DNA of 34,488 bases from Candidatus Accumulibacter vicinus. Lineage in GTDB: Bacteria > Pseudomonadota > Gammaproteobacteria > Burkholderiales > Rhodocyclaceae. How positions within the stretch are numbered: position 1 is the stretch's first letter; the number at the start of each line of letters is the position of its first letter. The DNA lies in NCBI GenBank assembly GCA_002425405.1, contig DIME01000076.1, positions 1 through 34,488 on the forward strand, read 5' to 3'. The notes below the pieces were generated by a model. It searched no databases. It saw only the letters and a program-made list of their open reading frames with translations, and was not told where the DNA came from. Shown here one piece after another: positions 8,801 through 16,647 of the stretch. The position numbers and the translations under genes were made by a program.

Positions 8801-9032
8801 AACACAAACCCCGGTACTTTTGAGCGTCAGAAGTCCGCCAGTCTGCATCTGCCGAGGCGGGTTGCTGAACGGAAAATCCCGGAACTGCAGACTATACCGC
8901 GTTCCTTCAGACAATCCCATGTGCAGTGCACCATCCTTCCGACGCACAAATTTGCTGACTTATCCTTTTAATTTATTTTGTTGTGGTGATTTATTGAACT
9001 GATTTCTATTTCAACTGCAGGCGAACAGGGGG

Positions 9033-9061
9033 TTTACATTGTGACATTTTTCACATAAATT
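9033..9061 (+). promoter_or_regulatory. Core promoter with CRP/FNR-type palindrome in the spacer
   Basis: The -35 candidate TTTACA (9033-9038) and the -10 candidate TAAATT (9056-9061) are separated by exactly 17 nt. The spacer holds TGTGACATTTTTCACA (9040-9055), a perfect TGTGA-N6-TCACA half-site pair like the CRP-family consensus. In this position a bound protein would be expected to repress. The predicted transcription start falls within a few bases of the ATG at 9070. Confidence 0.6.
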
Positions 9062-9069
9062 CCGTTTCC

Positions 9070-9576
9070 ATGCACAGAACAAACACCCTGACCTCGCTAT
9101 TGAGCGCCGCCCTGATTACCTTTTCATGGGTTGGCTTGGCCCACTCCAGCGAGCAACAGCCGGCCGACGAGCCTTCGCTGTTCGAACGTTATACCAGTAG
9201 CGCGCAGGATCTGATCCTCAAGGGTTTCGAACTGATCGGGATCAACTACCGTTTCGGCGGTACCAATCCGGACACCGGCCTCGACTGCAGTGGTTTCGTT
9301 CAACTCGTCTTCAAGGAGGCGATCGGCATTCTGTTGCCGCGTAGTGCCCGCGAACAAAGCGAGGTGGGTGCAGTCATCGCTCAGCATGAACTGAAGCCCG
9401 GCGACCTGGTCTTCTTCAACACCATGCGACACGCGTTTTCGCATGTTGGCATCTATCTCGGTGACAACCGCTTCATGCATGCACCGCGTACGGGCGCCGA
9501 AGTTCGCGTCGAAGACATGCGTCAGAGTTACTGGATCCAGCGTTACAACGGAGCTCGGCGCTTGCTGGCGCGTTAA
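9070..9576 (+). CDS. Secreted NlpC/P60 family peptidase (peptidoglycan endopeptidase)
   Basis: A 168-residue protein. An N-terminal signal peptide (charged start, hydrophobic segment about 8-24, likely cleavage after AHS near 26) is followed by one NlpC/P60 domain. The catalytic Cys is in GLDCSGF (C73), the His in FSHVGIY (H125), and the third polar residue is H137 in RFMHAPR. PGDLVFF (110-116) is the usual family block. Such enzymes cut the D-Glu-diaminopimelate bond in wall peptides in the periplasm. The ATG has no Shine-Dalgarno sequence, and the apparent promoter ends a few bases upstream, so translation may be from a leaderless message. It is a single gene followed by a strong terminator. 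Confidence 0.92.
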   Translation: MHRTNTLTSLLSAALITFSWVGLAHSSEQQPADEPSLFERYTSSAQDLILKGFELIGINYRFGGTNPDTGLDCSGFVQLVFKEAIGILLPRSAREQSEVGAVIAQHELKPGDLVFFNTMRHAFSHVGIYLGDNRFMHAPRTGAEVRVEDMRQSYWIQRYNGARRLLAR

Positions 9577-9601
9577 GGAGTCAAGCACTCTCGTTTGGGC
9601 T

Positions 9602-9630
9602 AAAAAACGACGCGTTGCGTCGTTTTTTTT
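9602..9630 (+). terminator. Rho-independent terminator after the NlpC/P60 gene
   Basis: The stem ACGACGC/GCGTCGT (9607-9613 with 9617-9623) has loop GTT. A run of T follows (9623-9630) and a run of A precedes it (9602-9607), so it could act in both directions. It lies 25 nt after the stop codon. Confidence 0.93.
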
Positions 9631-9641
9631 GGCCATAAATT

Positions 9642-9660
9642 GACAACGATTCTCATTTAC
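9642..9660 (+). promoter_or_regulatory. Fur-box-like operator upstream of fbpA
   Basis: The 19 bases here match the Fur consensus GATAATGATTATCATTATC at 14 positions by my count. The site overlaps the -35 element of the fbpA promoter, the expected position for iron-dependent repression. Confidence 0.72.
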
Positions 9661-9684
9661 AAAAAAACGGGCAAAAGCTATCAT
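9656..9684 (+). promoter_or_regulatory. fbpA promoter
   Basis: TTTACA (9656-9661), a 17-nt spacer and TATCAT (9679-9684). It predicts a leader of about 40 nt before the ATG at 9731. The -35 box lies in the right edge of the Fur-box-like site. Confidence 0.62.
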
Positions 9685-9730
9685 GCGACTAACGACATCA
9701 ACCCGCATCGATACGCCTGGAGCCATCGCC

Positions 9731-10756
9731 ATGGACTTTCGCCTTTCCCGTACGCTGATCAGCCTGCTGTTCGCCGCCGCGTCTGTCGTGAGTGCACAGG
9801 CTCAGGAGAAGGTGCTGAACCTTTACTCGGCTCGTCATTACCAGACCGATGAAGCTCTGTACAACGGCTTCACACAGCAGACCGGAATCACCATCAAGCG
9901 CATCGAGGGCAAGGAAGACGAGTTGCTCGAACGGATCCGCAACGAGGGTGCCAACAGTCCGGCGGATGTCCTGTTGACGGTCGATGCCGCACGTCTGGCG
10001 GCAGCACACGAGATGGGGTTGTTTGCGCCGTTGCGCTCGCCGCTGCTCGAGGCCCGCATTCCCGCGCATCTGCGTACCAATGACTGGTTCTCGTTTTCCC
10101 TCCGCGCGCGCGTCATCATCTATGCCAAAGGTGCTGTCCAGCCCGAAGAGTTGCGGAATTACAGCGATCTTGCCCATCCGCGACTGAAGGGCAAGGTCTG
10201 CTCACGCTCGGGTTCCCACCCTTACAATCTGTCGTTGATGGCTTCGATCATCGCCCATCAGGGTGAAGCGAAAGCCGAGGAGTGGGCGAGGGGGGTCGTT
10301 GCCAACTTCGCTCGCCCACCCAAAGGCGGCGATACCGATCAGATCCGGGCGGTCGCTGCTGGTGAGTGTGCGGTGGCCCTCTCCAACACCTATTATCTGG
10401 CACGCCTGATGCGTTCGGACAAGCCCGAGGACCGTCAGACGATGGACAGGATCGTTGTCGTCTGGCCTGACCAGAAGGGTAACGGTGCCCATATCAATGT
10501 TTCCGGTGGCGGCGTCCTGAAGAGCGCGCCGCATCGGGAGGCCGCGGTCAAGTTCCTGGAGTACCTGGCCAGTGACCAGGCGCAACGCTATTTTGCCGAC
10601 GGCAACAACGAATGGCCTGTGGTGGCTGGCGTCAAGGTGAGCAACCCGGCGCTGGAAGCCCTCGGGAAGTTCAAGGCCGATACCTTGCCGGTCGGCTCGC
10701 TGGCGATGTATCGTGCCAAGGCGCAAATGGTCTTCGACCGCTCCGGATATCGCTGA
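9731..10756 (+). CDS. fbpA: Ferric-iron ABC transporter periplasmic binding protein
   Basis: A 341-residue periplasmic protein that binds ferric iron and delivers it to FbpB. A signal peptide of about 24 residues ends in VVSAQA before QEKVLNLYSARHY, the usual mature N-terminus of this family. The paired tyrosines in SNTYYLARL are the iron-ligand Tyr-Tyr motif of class II/III ferric-binding proteins. I chose the ATG at 9731 over the earlier one at 9683 because it has GGAG 8 nt upstream and starts directly with the signal peptide. Its Fur-type control region implies induction under iron limitation. fbpB is convergent rather than downstream, which is atypical. Confidence 0.93.
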   Translation: MDFRLSRTLISLLFAAASVVSAQAQEKVLNLYSARHYQTDEALYNGFTQQTGITIKRIEGKEDELLERIRNEGANSPADVLLTVDAARLAAAHEMGLFAPLRSPLLEARIPAHLRTNDWFSFSLRARVIIYAKGAVQPEELRNYSDLAHPRLKGKVCSRSGSHPYNLSLMASIIAHQGEAKAEEWARGVVANFARPPKGGDTDQIRAVAAGECAVALSNTYYLARLMRSDKPEDRQTMDRIVVVWPDQKGNGAHINVSGGGVLKSAPHREAAVKFLEYLASDQAQRYFADGNNEWPVVAGVKVSNPALEALGKFKADTLPVGSLAMYRAKAQMVFDRSGYR

Positions 10757-10770
10757 TTGCCGGAGCGGTC
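10736..10770. terminator. Hairpin between convergent fbpA and fbpB
   Basis: A perfect 11-bp inverted repeat GACCGCTCCGG/CCGGAGCGGTC with a 13-nt loop that contains the fbpA stop codon. There is no T tract on either side, so it is not a classical intrinsic terminator. It may protect 3' ends or help stop converging transcription. Confidence 0.5.
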
Positions 10771-10806
10771 AGCCGATCCCCGGAACCATCCGACCGTTGC
10801 TCGTGT

Positions 10807-12441
10807 TCAGCGGCGCGCGCGCGAAATCTGGCGCGACAGCGCGATCAGTGGCAGCAGGCCGACCGTGACAATCGCCAGCGAAACGCTGGCGGCTTCGGCG
10901 AGGCGCTCGTCGGAAGCGAGTGTGTAGGCCTGCGTCGCCAGCGTGTCGAAATCGAAAGGGCGCATCACCAGGGTGGCTGGCAGTTCCTTCATCACATCGA
11001 CGAACACCAGCAGGCCGGCCGTGAGTAAGCTGCCACGCAGGAGAGGCAGATGCACTCGTCGCAGCGTCGCCACTTGGCCGAGTCCCAGACTGCGAGACGC
11101 GTCGTCCATGCTGACGGTGATTTTTGCCAGACTGCTGCCTATCGACTGCAGGGCGACCGCCAGGAAGCGCACCAGATAGGCATAGACCAGAGCGGCGATG
11201 CCACCGGTGATCAGCAGTCCGGGTTGCTCGCCAAACCAGTTCTGCCATTGCCCGGCCAGCCAGTGGTCAAGACGCGTCACCGGAATCAGCACGCCCACGG
11301 CGATCACTGAACCCGGTACCGCGTAGCCCAGGCTGACCAGGCGATTGAGTGCCGGTGCCAGCCGCCCGTTTGACAGGCGTGCGCCATAGGCGAGAAGCAC
11401 CGCCAGGGCAACGGCGATGATTGCCGTCAAGCCCGCGAGCAGGAAACTGTTGCGTGCCAGCGCGACGAAATGGGCGCCGAACCGTGTATCGACCTCGGCC
11501 AATACCAGCCGCAACAGCAGCCAGGCGGGCAGCAGGAAGCCCACGCCCAGCGGCACGGCACAGGCTACCATGGCCAGCCAGCCGCGCCAGCCCGGCAAAC
11601 GTTGACCGGCGATCGGGCGCCGGCGTCCGCTGGTGTCGTGAAAACGCGAACGACCACGTGAAGAGTGTTCGATCAGCAGCAGCACGATGACGAAAGCGAG
11701 CAGCGCCGCTGCCAACTGGGCAGCCGCAATGCGATCGCCGAGCGAGAACCAGGCACGGTAGATGCCGGTGGTGAAGGTCTGAACGCCGAAGTAGGAAACC
11801 GTGCCGTAGTCGGCAAGGGTTTCCATCAGGGCCAGGGTCGTACCCGCAGCCACGGCGGGTCTGGCCAGCGGCAAGGACAGCCGGAAGAAGCTTCGCCAAG
11901 GCCCGAAACCGAGGCTGCGCGAGGCTTCGAGCATGCCGCTGGCGCGTTCGGCGAAAGCCGTTCGCGTGAGCAGATAGACATATGGGTAGAGAACAAAGAC
12001 AAACATGGTGATCGCGCCAGCAAGGCTGCGCACCTCGGGAAACCAGTAATCCGCCTTGCTCCAGCCGAAGAGCTCGCGCAGGAAGCTCTGCAGCGGGCCG
12101 ACAAACTGCAGAAAGTCGGTATACACATAAGCCAGCACATAAGCCGGCATGGCCATCGGCAGTACCAGAGCCCACTCGAAGACACGCCGCCCAGGAAAGT
12201 CATGCATGACTGTCAGCCAGGCTGTGGCTACCCCGACGACGACGACCCCGAGAGCGACAGCGAAGCACAGCACCAGGGTATTGGCCACGTAGTCCGGTAA
12301 CACCGTCGCTGCCAGATGTGACCAGATGGGATTGGTGCCGCCGCTCAGGATGTTGGTCAGAACGCTCGCCACCGGCAGTCCGACCAGGGCCGCGACGACA
12401 GCAGAGACGAGGAGCAGGGGATTGAGGCGCGGCTTGGCCAT
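10807..12441 (-). CDS. fbpB: Ferric-iron ABC transporter permease
   Basis: A 544-residue inner-membrane protein built from two tandem permease halves of about six membrane segments each, the usual FbpB/AfuB architecture in which one chain replaces a permease dimer. Each half has an EAA loop for contact with the ATPase: EASRSLGFGPWRSFFRLSLP in the first half and DASRSLGLGQVATLRRVHLP in the second. The ATG at 12441 has an A/G-rich site just upstream. A Fur-box-like sequence lies 10 nt upstream and covers the probable -10. It is transcribed alone, convergent with fbpA and divergent from fbpC, so the three subunits come from three transcripts. Confidence 0.94.
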   Translation of the reverse strand: MAKPRLNPLLLVSAVVAALVGLPVASVLTNILSGGTNPIWSHLAATVLPDYVANTLVLCFAVALGVVVVGVATAWLTVMHDFPGRRVFEWALVLPMAMPAYVLAYVYTDFLQFVGPLQSFLRELFGWSKADYWFPEVRSLAGAITMFVFVLYPYVYLLTRTAFAERASGMLEASRSLGFGPWRSFFRLSLPLARPAVAAGTTLALMETLADYGTVSYFGVQTFTTGIYRAWFSLGDRIAAAQLAAALLAFVIVLLLIEHSSRGRSRFHDTSGRRRPIAGQRLPGWRGWLAMVACAVPLGVGFLLPAWLLLRLVLAEVDTRFGAHFVALARNSFLLAGLTAIIAVALAVLLAYGARLSNGRLAPALNRLVSLGYAVPGSVIAVGVLIPVTRLDHWLAGQWQNWFGEQPGLLITGGIAALVYAYLVRFLAVALQSIGSSLAKITVSMDDASRSLGLGQVATLRRVHLPLLRGSLLTAGLLVFVDVMKELPATLVMRPFDFDTLATQAYTLASDERLAEAASVSLAIVTVGLLPLIALSRQISRARR

Positions 12442-12451
12442 GGTTCTTTGC

Positions 12452-12470
12452 GTAAATGAGAATTATAATG
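12452..12470 (-). promoter_or_regulatory. Fur-box-like operator and -10 box of fbpB
   Basis: On the minus strand this 19-mer matches the Fur consensus at 13 of 19 positions by my count. A perfect TATAAT (minus strand, 12467-12462) lies inside it. The -35 region is weak. The 210-base interval between fbpB and fbpC contains no gene, and I see no second Fur site close to fbpC. Confidence 0.65.
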
Positions 12471-12651
12471 ACAAGTAGCCTTCTCCTGGCTGTAACAACC
12501 GAAAATCAATGACCCTAATGGCTTCCGTACCTCCCGATTATGGAAGTCATGCCGTTTCTCTCACCTCCGACCCGGCGGGCGGGCGAGGGAGATTCATGAG
12601 TCGCTGACGAGACTTTTGCATTAACTGGCACGCCTTGACGAGCAAACCCTG

Positions 12652-13761
12652 ATGGCACATCTCGAACTGACAGGCATTGTGCAGCGTTACGGATCGCATA
12701 CCGTCGTCAATGGCGTGAACTTTTGCGTCGAAACCGGCAATATTGCCTGCCTGCTGGGACCGTCGGGTTGCGGCAAGACCACGCTGCTGCGCTGTATCGC
12801 TGGCTTTGAGGACATTGCCGCCGGCGAGATTCGCGTGCAGGGCCGCCGCGTCAGCAGCCCCGGATATAAACTGCCGCCGGAACAACGGCAAATCGGCATG
12901 GTTTTTCAGGACTACGCACTCTTCCCGCACCTGACGGTTGCGGCCAACATCGGCTTTGGCCTGGCTGGTCTCGACGGCAGCCAACGCCGGCGCCGGGTGG
13001 CCGAATTGCTGGCCACCGTCGGCCTGAATGGCCAGGGTAACCATTATCCGCATGAACTCTCGGGTGGCCAGCAACAGCGTGTTGCACTGGCGCGCGCACT
13101 GGCTCCGCGCCCGCAACTGATCCTGCTCGACGAACCGTTCTCGAATCTGGATGTCGACTTGCGCGAGCGCCTGTCGCTGGAAGTGCGTGAAATCCTCAAG
13201 AATCAGAACATCACCGCGGTGCTGGTCACCCATGACCAGCATGAAGCCTTCGCCATGGCTGATGAGATCGGCGTCATGGCCGAGGGAACCATCCAGCAGT
13301 GGGATACGCCTTATCGTTTGTACCATCAGCCAGCGAACCGTTTTGTTGCCGACTTCGTCGGCCAGGGCGTTTTCCTGCACGGCAGAGTGATCGACGAGCG
13401 CAGGGTCGAAGTCGAACTGGGCGTACTCCAGTCACAACTGCCACTCGAATGCAGCCAGGGATGCGCGGCCTGTGGCCAGGGTTGTGGCGTCGAAGTGCTG
13501 CTGCGTCCGGACGACATCATCCATGATGACCTGGGCGAGCTGCAGGCGGAAGTTCGGTACAAGGCTTTTCGGGGTGCGGAAATTCTCTACACCTTGCGCC
13601 TGGCCAGCGGCGTCGAAGTGCTCTCGCTGGTTCCATCGCATCACAATCACGCCATTGGCGAGAAAATCGGCATCCGCCTCGACGTCGACCATGTCGTCGC
13701 GTTCAAGACTGCAACCCGTGCCTTGCAGGCGAAGATGCCGTCCATCCCGTCCCGTCGATGA
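12652..13761 (+). CDS. fbpC: Ferric-iron ABC transporter ATPase, with a four-cysteine cluster
   Basis: A 369-residue ABC ATPase that should power FbpB. Walker A is GPSGCGKTT (36-44), the Q-loop VFQDYALFPH, the signature LSGGQQQR (136-143), Walker B LILLDEP (156-162) and the H-loop VTHDQHEA (192-199). The C-terminal part is the TOBE-like regulatory domain. It carries C267, C271, C274 and C278 in C-x3-C-x2-C-x3-C spacing just before VEVLLRPDD, which could bind iron, an Fe-S cluster or zinc; this is inference. No strong ribosome site precedes the ATG. The last four bases overlap the aat start (ATGA), so coupled translation with aat is likely. Its transcript appears to include aat and bpt. Confidence 0.93.
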   Translation: MAHLELTGIVQRYGSHTVVNGVNFCVETGNIACLLGPSGCGKTTLLRCIAGFEDIAAGEIRVQGRRVSSPGYKLPPEQRQIGMVFQDYALFPHLTVAANIGFGLAGLDGSQRRRRVAELLATVGLNGQGNHYPHELSGGQQQRVALARALAPRPQLILLDEPFSNLDVDLRERLSLEVREILKNQNITAVLVTHDQHEAFAMADEIGVMAEGTIQQWDTPYRLYHQPANRFVADFVGQGVFLHGRVIDERRVEVELGVLQSQLPLECSQGCAACGQGCGVEVLLRPDDIIHDDLGELQAEVRYKAFRGAEILYTLRLASGVEVLSLVPSHHNHAIGEKIGIRLDVDHVVAFKTATRALQAKMPSIPSRR

Positions 13762-14465
13762 TCCCCTGGATTGATCGCACACACCCTTTTCCACCGTTGG
13801 AACTGGCGCTGGCCGAGCCCAACGGACTGCTCTGTGCCGGTGCCGACCTGTCTGCGCAACGCCTGCTCGACGCATACCAGCGGGGCATTTTCCCCTGGTA
13901 CTCGCAGGGTGAGCCCATCCTGTGGTGGAGTCCGGACCCGCGCATGGTGCTTTTTCCGGGCGAATTCCGAATCTCGCGTTCACTGCGCCGCAGCTTGCGC
14001 TCGGGTCGCTTCGAAGTGAAGCTGGATAGCGATTTTCCAGCCGTGATCCGCGCCTGCGCCGAGGTACCGCGTGCCGGTCAGAACGGCACCTGGATCACCA
14101 CTGAAATGCAGCACGCCTACTGGCAACTCTTCCAGCTCGGGGTCGCTCATTCGGTGGAGACCCGGATGGCAGGAAAGCTCGTGGGGGGCCTGTACGGCCT
14201 GGCGATTGGCCGCATGTTCTATGGCGAGTCCATGTTCGCGCACGTCTCCGATGCCTCCAAGGTGGCTGCTGCGCATCTCGCCCGTTTCCTTGAAGAAGAG
14301 GGTTTCGGCATGATAGATTGCCAGATGAACACGGCGCATCTTGCCTCTCTCGGGGCGTACGAGATACCGCGCGCTGTTTTCATGGCCCGCTTGCGGGCGC
14401 TGGTGGCGCAGGCCTGGCAACCTGGCCGATGGCCGGCCGATGGCGCCAGCCAAGCCTGGACCTAA
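13758..14465 (+). CDS. aat: Leucyl/phenylalanyl-tRNA--protein transferase
   Basis: A 235-residue enzyme that adds Leu or Phe from tRNA to N-terminal Lys/Arg of proteins, creating N-degrons read by ClpS/ClpAP. Family blocks are clear: GIFPWY, ILWWSPDPRMVLFP, GTWITTEMQHAYWQL, GGLYGLAIGRMFYGESMF and GMIDCQMNTAHLASLGA. Length matches the family. The ATG overlaps the fbpC stop by four bases, and the bpt gene starts at its end, so the two N-degron enzymes look cotranscribed with the iron transporter ATPase. Confidence 0.96.
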   Translation: MIPWIDRTHPFPPLELALAEPNGLLCAGADLSAQRLLDAYQRGIFPWYSQGEPILWWSPDPRMVLFPGEFRISRSLRRSLRSGRFEVKLDSDFPAVIRACAEVPRAGQNGTWITTEMQHAYWQLFQLGVAHSVETRMAGKLVGGLYGLAIGRMFYGESMFAHVSDASKVAAAHLARFLEEEGFGMIDCQMNTAHLASLGAYEIPRAVFMARLRALVAQAWQPGRWPADGASQAWT

Positions 14466-14469
14466 GATC

Positions 14470-15246
14470 GTGTCGCGAATCAACGATTCGGAGTTGCCCT
14501 TTTCGCTGTTACAGTTCTACGCCACGGCGCCCTATCCCTGTAGCTACCTGCCTGGCGAACGGGCGCGTTCGCAAGTTGCGACACCGAGCCATCTGATCAA
14601 CACCGAGGTCTATGGCGAACTCGTCCGCAGCGGTTTTCGGCGCAGCGGGGTGTTTACCTACCGGCCGAAGTGCGACGACTGTCACGCTTGCATTCCTGTG
14701 CGGCTGCCGGTCGAGTGCTTCGAGGCGAACCGCAGTCAGCGCCGCAGTATCAGAATGCACGCCGGTCTGCAGGCACACGAGCGGCCGCTCGGCTTTCGCG
14801 ATGAGCATTATCAGCTCTATTTGCGCTATCAATCGGCCAGGCATGCGGGTGGCGGCATGGATCAGGACAGCCACGAACAATACACCCACTTCCTGTTGCA
14901 GAGTCGCGTCGATACCCGGCTGATCGAGTTCACCGACGCCGGGAGCCTGCGCATGGTGAGCATCCTCGATGTCCTGAACGACGGCCTGTCGTCGGTATAC
15001 ACCTTCTTCGACCCGGACCTGCAGCCAGCCGCTCTTGGCACTTACAACATCATCTGGCAGATCGCGCAGTGTATCGCCAATGGTCTGCCGTATCTCTACC
15101 TCGGCTACTGGATTCGCGACAGCCGGAAGATGGCTTACAAGGCAAACTTCAAACCGATCGAAGGGCTGTTCGATGGGCAGTGGGTCGATCTGCGAGTGCG
15201 CATGGAAGGACAGGAAATCCAAGGCGACCGTGGCGGTGCTGATTGA
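14470..15246 (+). CDS. bpt: Aspartate/glutamate leucyltransferase (arginyltransferase family)
   Basis: A protein of 258 residues in the ATE family. The bacterial enzyme Bpt adds Leu from tRNA to N-terminal Asp or Glu, complementing Aat in the N-degron pathway. The ATE_N part shows QFYATAPYPCSYLPG, the ARSQVATP block and the Cys cluster CDDCHAC. The ATE_C part contains DVLNDGLSSVYTFFDPD, LGTYNIIWQI, YLYLGYWI and the YKANFKPIE ending. I prefer the GTG at 14470, which gives the usual short N-terminus (SRINDSELPFSLLQF). An ATG at 14440, inside aat, is also possible. It ends 21 nt from the convergent methyltransferase gene. Confidence 0.94.
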   Translation: MSRINDSELPFSLLQFYATAPYPCSYLPGERARSQVATPSHLINTEVYGELVRSGFRRSGVFTYRPKCDDCHACIPVRLPVECFEANRSQRRSIRMHAGLQAHERPLGFRDEHYQLYLRYQSARHAGGGMDQDSHEQYTHFLLQSRVDTRLIEFTDAGSLRMVSILDVLNDGLSSVYTFFDPDLQPAALGTYNIIWQIAQCIANGLPYLYLGYWIRDSRKMAYKANFKPIEGLFDGQWVDLRVRMEGQEIQGDRGGAD

Positions 15247-15265
15247 TCATGCACCCAAATAAAAT

Positions 15266-15280
15266 GGTCAGATCCTGACC
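15266..15280 (-). terminator. Weak terminator-like hairpin at the end of the methyltransferase gene
   Basis: GGTCAG/CTGACC (6 bp) with a 3-nt loop. On the minus strand it is followed by ATTTTATTT. The stem overlaps the methyltransferase stop codon and sits in the short gap to bpt, which is convergent. Confidence 0.45.
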
Positions 15281-16464
15281 TTTCCCTGCCTTTCATCCTT
15301 TGGGTTGGCGCCCGCCAAGTGGATTGCCCTGAGCTGTGAGAACTCTCCGGGCAGCAAGCAGGTCTGCAAGGTACGCTGCGTAAACAGGAAGCGGCCGTTG
15401 CAAACGAAACCCAATTCCGCCCAATCGACCGCCGAATTCAGCAACCGCACTGCCAGTTCAAGATCCATACCCTGATCCTTCGGGAACAGCGCCAGGATCG
15501 ATCCGTCGTAGTCCTTGCAGTCGTGCAGAAAGAAGGGTTCCTGGCGGCGTGTCCTGGCATTGACGTAGATCCGTGGCGAGTCGCTGATGTAGTGCTGGCG
15601 GCCCCAGAGCCACCAGTTGGTTTCGTCAAAGTGGCGGACGCGACGAGCAAGCAGGCACGCTTTGTGGCGTATCAGATGCGGATGCTGAATGCCGTAGAGC
15701 ATGCGCCGTGTCTCACCGGTATCGATGGTGTGCGAGCAGACGAATTGGCGGTTGCCCTTGGGGTGGGTGAAGATGGCGTCGGCCCCGGAGACGGCACCGA
15801 CTCTGACGTCGAAGAGTTGGGCGAGCGGGAGGGTGTAGCTGGACTTCAGGAACATCAGTTGGCCGTCGACCAGAGCGAAGGTGCGGCCGTCATGCATGCG
15901 TCGCTCGAAGCGGTTCCGCTCGAAGCGGAAGATCGCGCAGTTCGGCACGTAGGCGCCGAAGATGCTCGAATCGCCGGTTTCGATGAAATCGGTCATCGTC
16001 CCCTGGTGGAACAGAAACTCGTTCATCTTGCGCGCAGCGGTGAGCTTGATGAACTCGCGCGGGACGATGAAGATCAGCTCACCGCCCGGGCGCAGATGGC
16101 GAATGCATTTCTCGATGAAGAACAGGTAAAGATTCGAGCGCCCGTCGAAGTGCGTGCCGTCGAGCAGTTTCCTGGTACCGGCAGCGATGTCCTGGTAACG
16201 GACGTAGGGCGGGTTGCCGATGATGGTGTCGAACTGTTCGTTGGCCGGGTAGCTGAAGAAATCAATGACTCGCGCTCCCTTCGGGGCGACGCGGGCATCG
16301 AGTTCGATCGCCACGCAGCCGGGAATCTGGCGGCTGAAGGCCCCGTCGCCGGCAGAGGGTTCGAGCGTGCGACCGTGATTGCGGCGCAGGGCGAGCATTC
16401 GGGAGACCACCGCCGGGGGGGTGAAAACCTGACCCAGACGGGTGACGTCGCGGGGGCTGTTCAT
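15268..16464 (-). CDS. Solitary N6-adenine-type DNA methyltransferase
   Basis: A protein of 398 residues from the ATG at 16464, which has GGGAG upstream. The ATG at 16521 would add 19 residues but lacks a ribosome site. The class I methyltransferase fold starts with LGQVFTPPAVVSRML. The SAM-binding motif I equivalent is LEPSAGDGAF, and the catalytic motif IV is NPPY (in IIGNPPYVRYQD). This gamma-type order resembles TaqI/Eco57I-like N6-adenine methyltransferases. The C-terminal half is presumably the target-recognition region. No endonuclease gene or nuclease motif is visible nearby, so it may be an orphan methylase or use an untypical substrate. It is transcribed away from spoVR, 183 nt downstream of that gene's stop. 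Confidence 0.83.
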   Translation of the reverse strand: MNSPRDVTRLGQVFTPPAVVSRMLALRRNHGRTLEPSAGDGAFSRQIPGCVAIELDARVAPKGARVIDFFSYPANEQFDTIIGNPPYVRYQDIAAGTRKLLDGTHFDGRSNLYLFFIEKCIRHLRPGGELIFIVPREFIKLTAARKMNEFLFHQGTMTDFIETGDSSIFGAYVPNCAIFRFERNRFERRMHDGRTFALVDGQLMFLKSSYTLPLAQLFDVRVGAVSGADAIFTHPKGNRQFVCSHTIDTGETRRMLYGIQHPHLIRHKACLLARRVRHFDETNWWLWGRQHYISDSPRIYVNARTRRQEPFFLHDCKDYDGSILALFPKDQGMDLELAVRLLNSAVDWAELGFVCNGRFLFTQRTLQTCLLPGEFSQLRAIHLAGANPKDERQGKVRI

Positions 16465-16647
16465 GATGCTCCCAGAGGAAGGGTCGTCGCGCGGTTCGTC
16501 GAGGACGGTGGGGGTGGTCATGTGGGATTTTCGAGTCCGGGATGCAGCGACTTTAACATGAACAATTCACGCGTGAAGCTGCGGCATGAGGACCACCTGC
16601 TTGCGGAAACAGATTGCGTAAACCAGAGAAGCCGAGTCACGTCGGTT

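Larger units (their letters stand above)
8723..9069. other. Divergent intergenic region acuI / nlpC-P60 gene
   Basis: This 347-base gap has no supportable gene. Its acuI-proximal half is GC-rich and contains a candidate minus-strand promoter. Its right half (about 8940-9069) is strikingly AT-rich compared with the surroundings and contains the promoter-operator arrangement described separately. The short open frames here lack ribosome sites and protein-like composition. Confidence 0.6.

Noticed and set aside
8723..8947. 75-residue N-terminal extension of AcuI
   Set aside because: The family starts at MSPFKAYLVE. The extension has no homology and would run through the candidate promoter.
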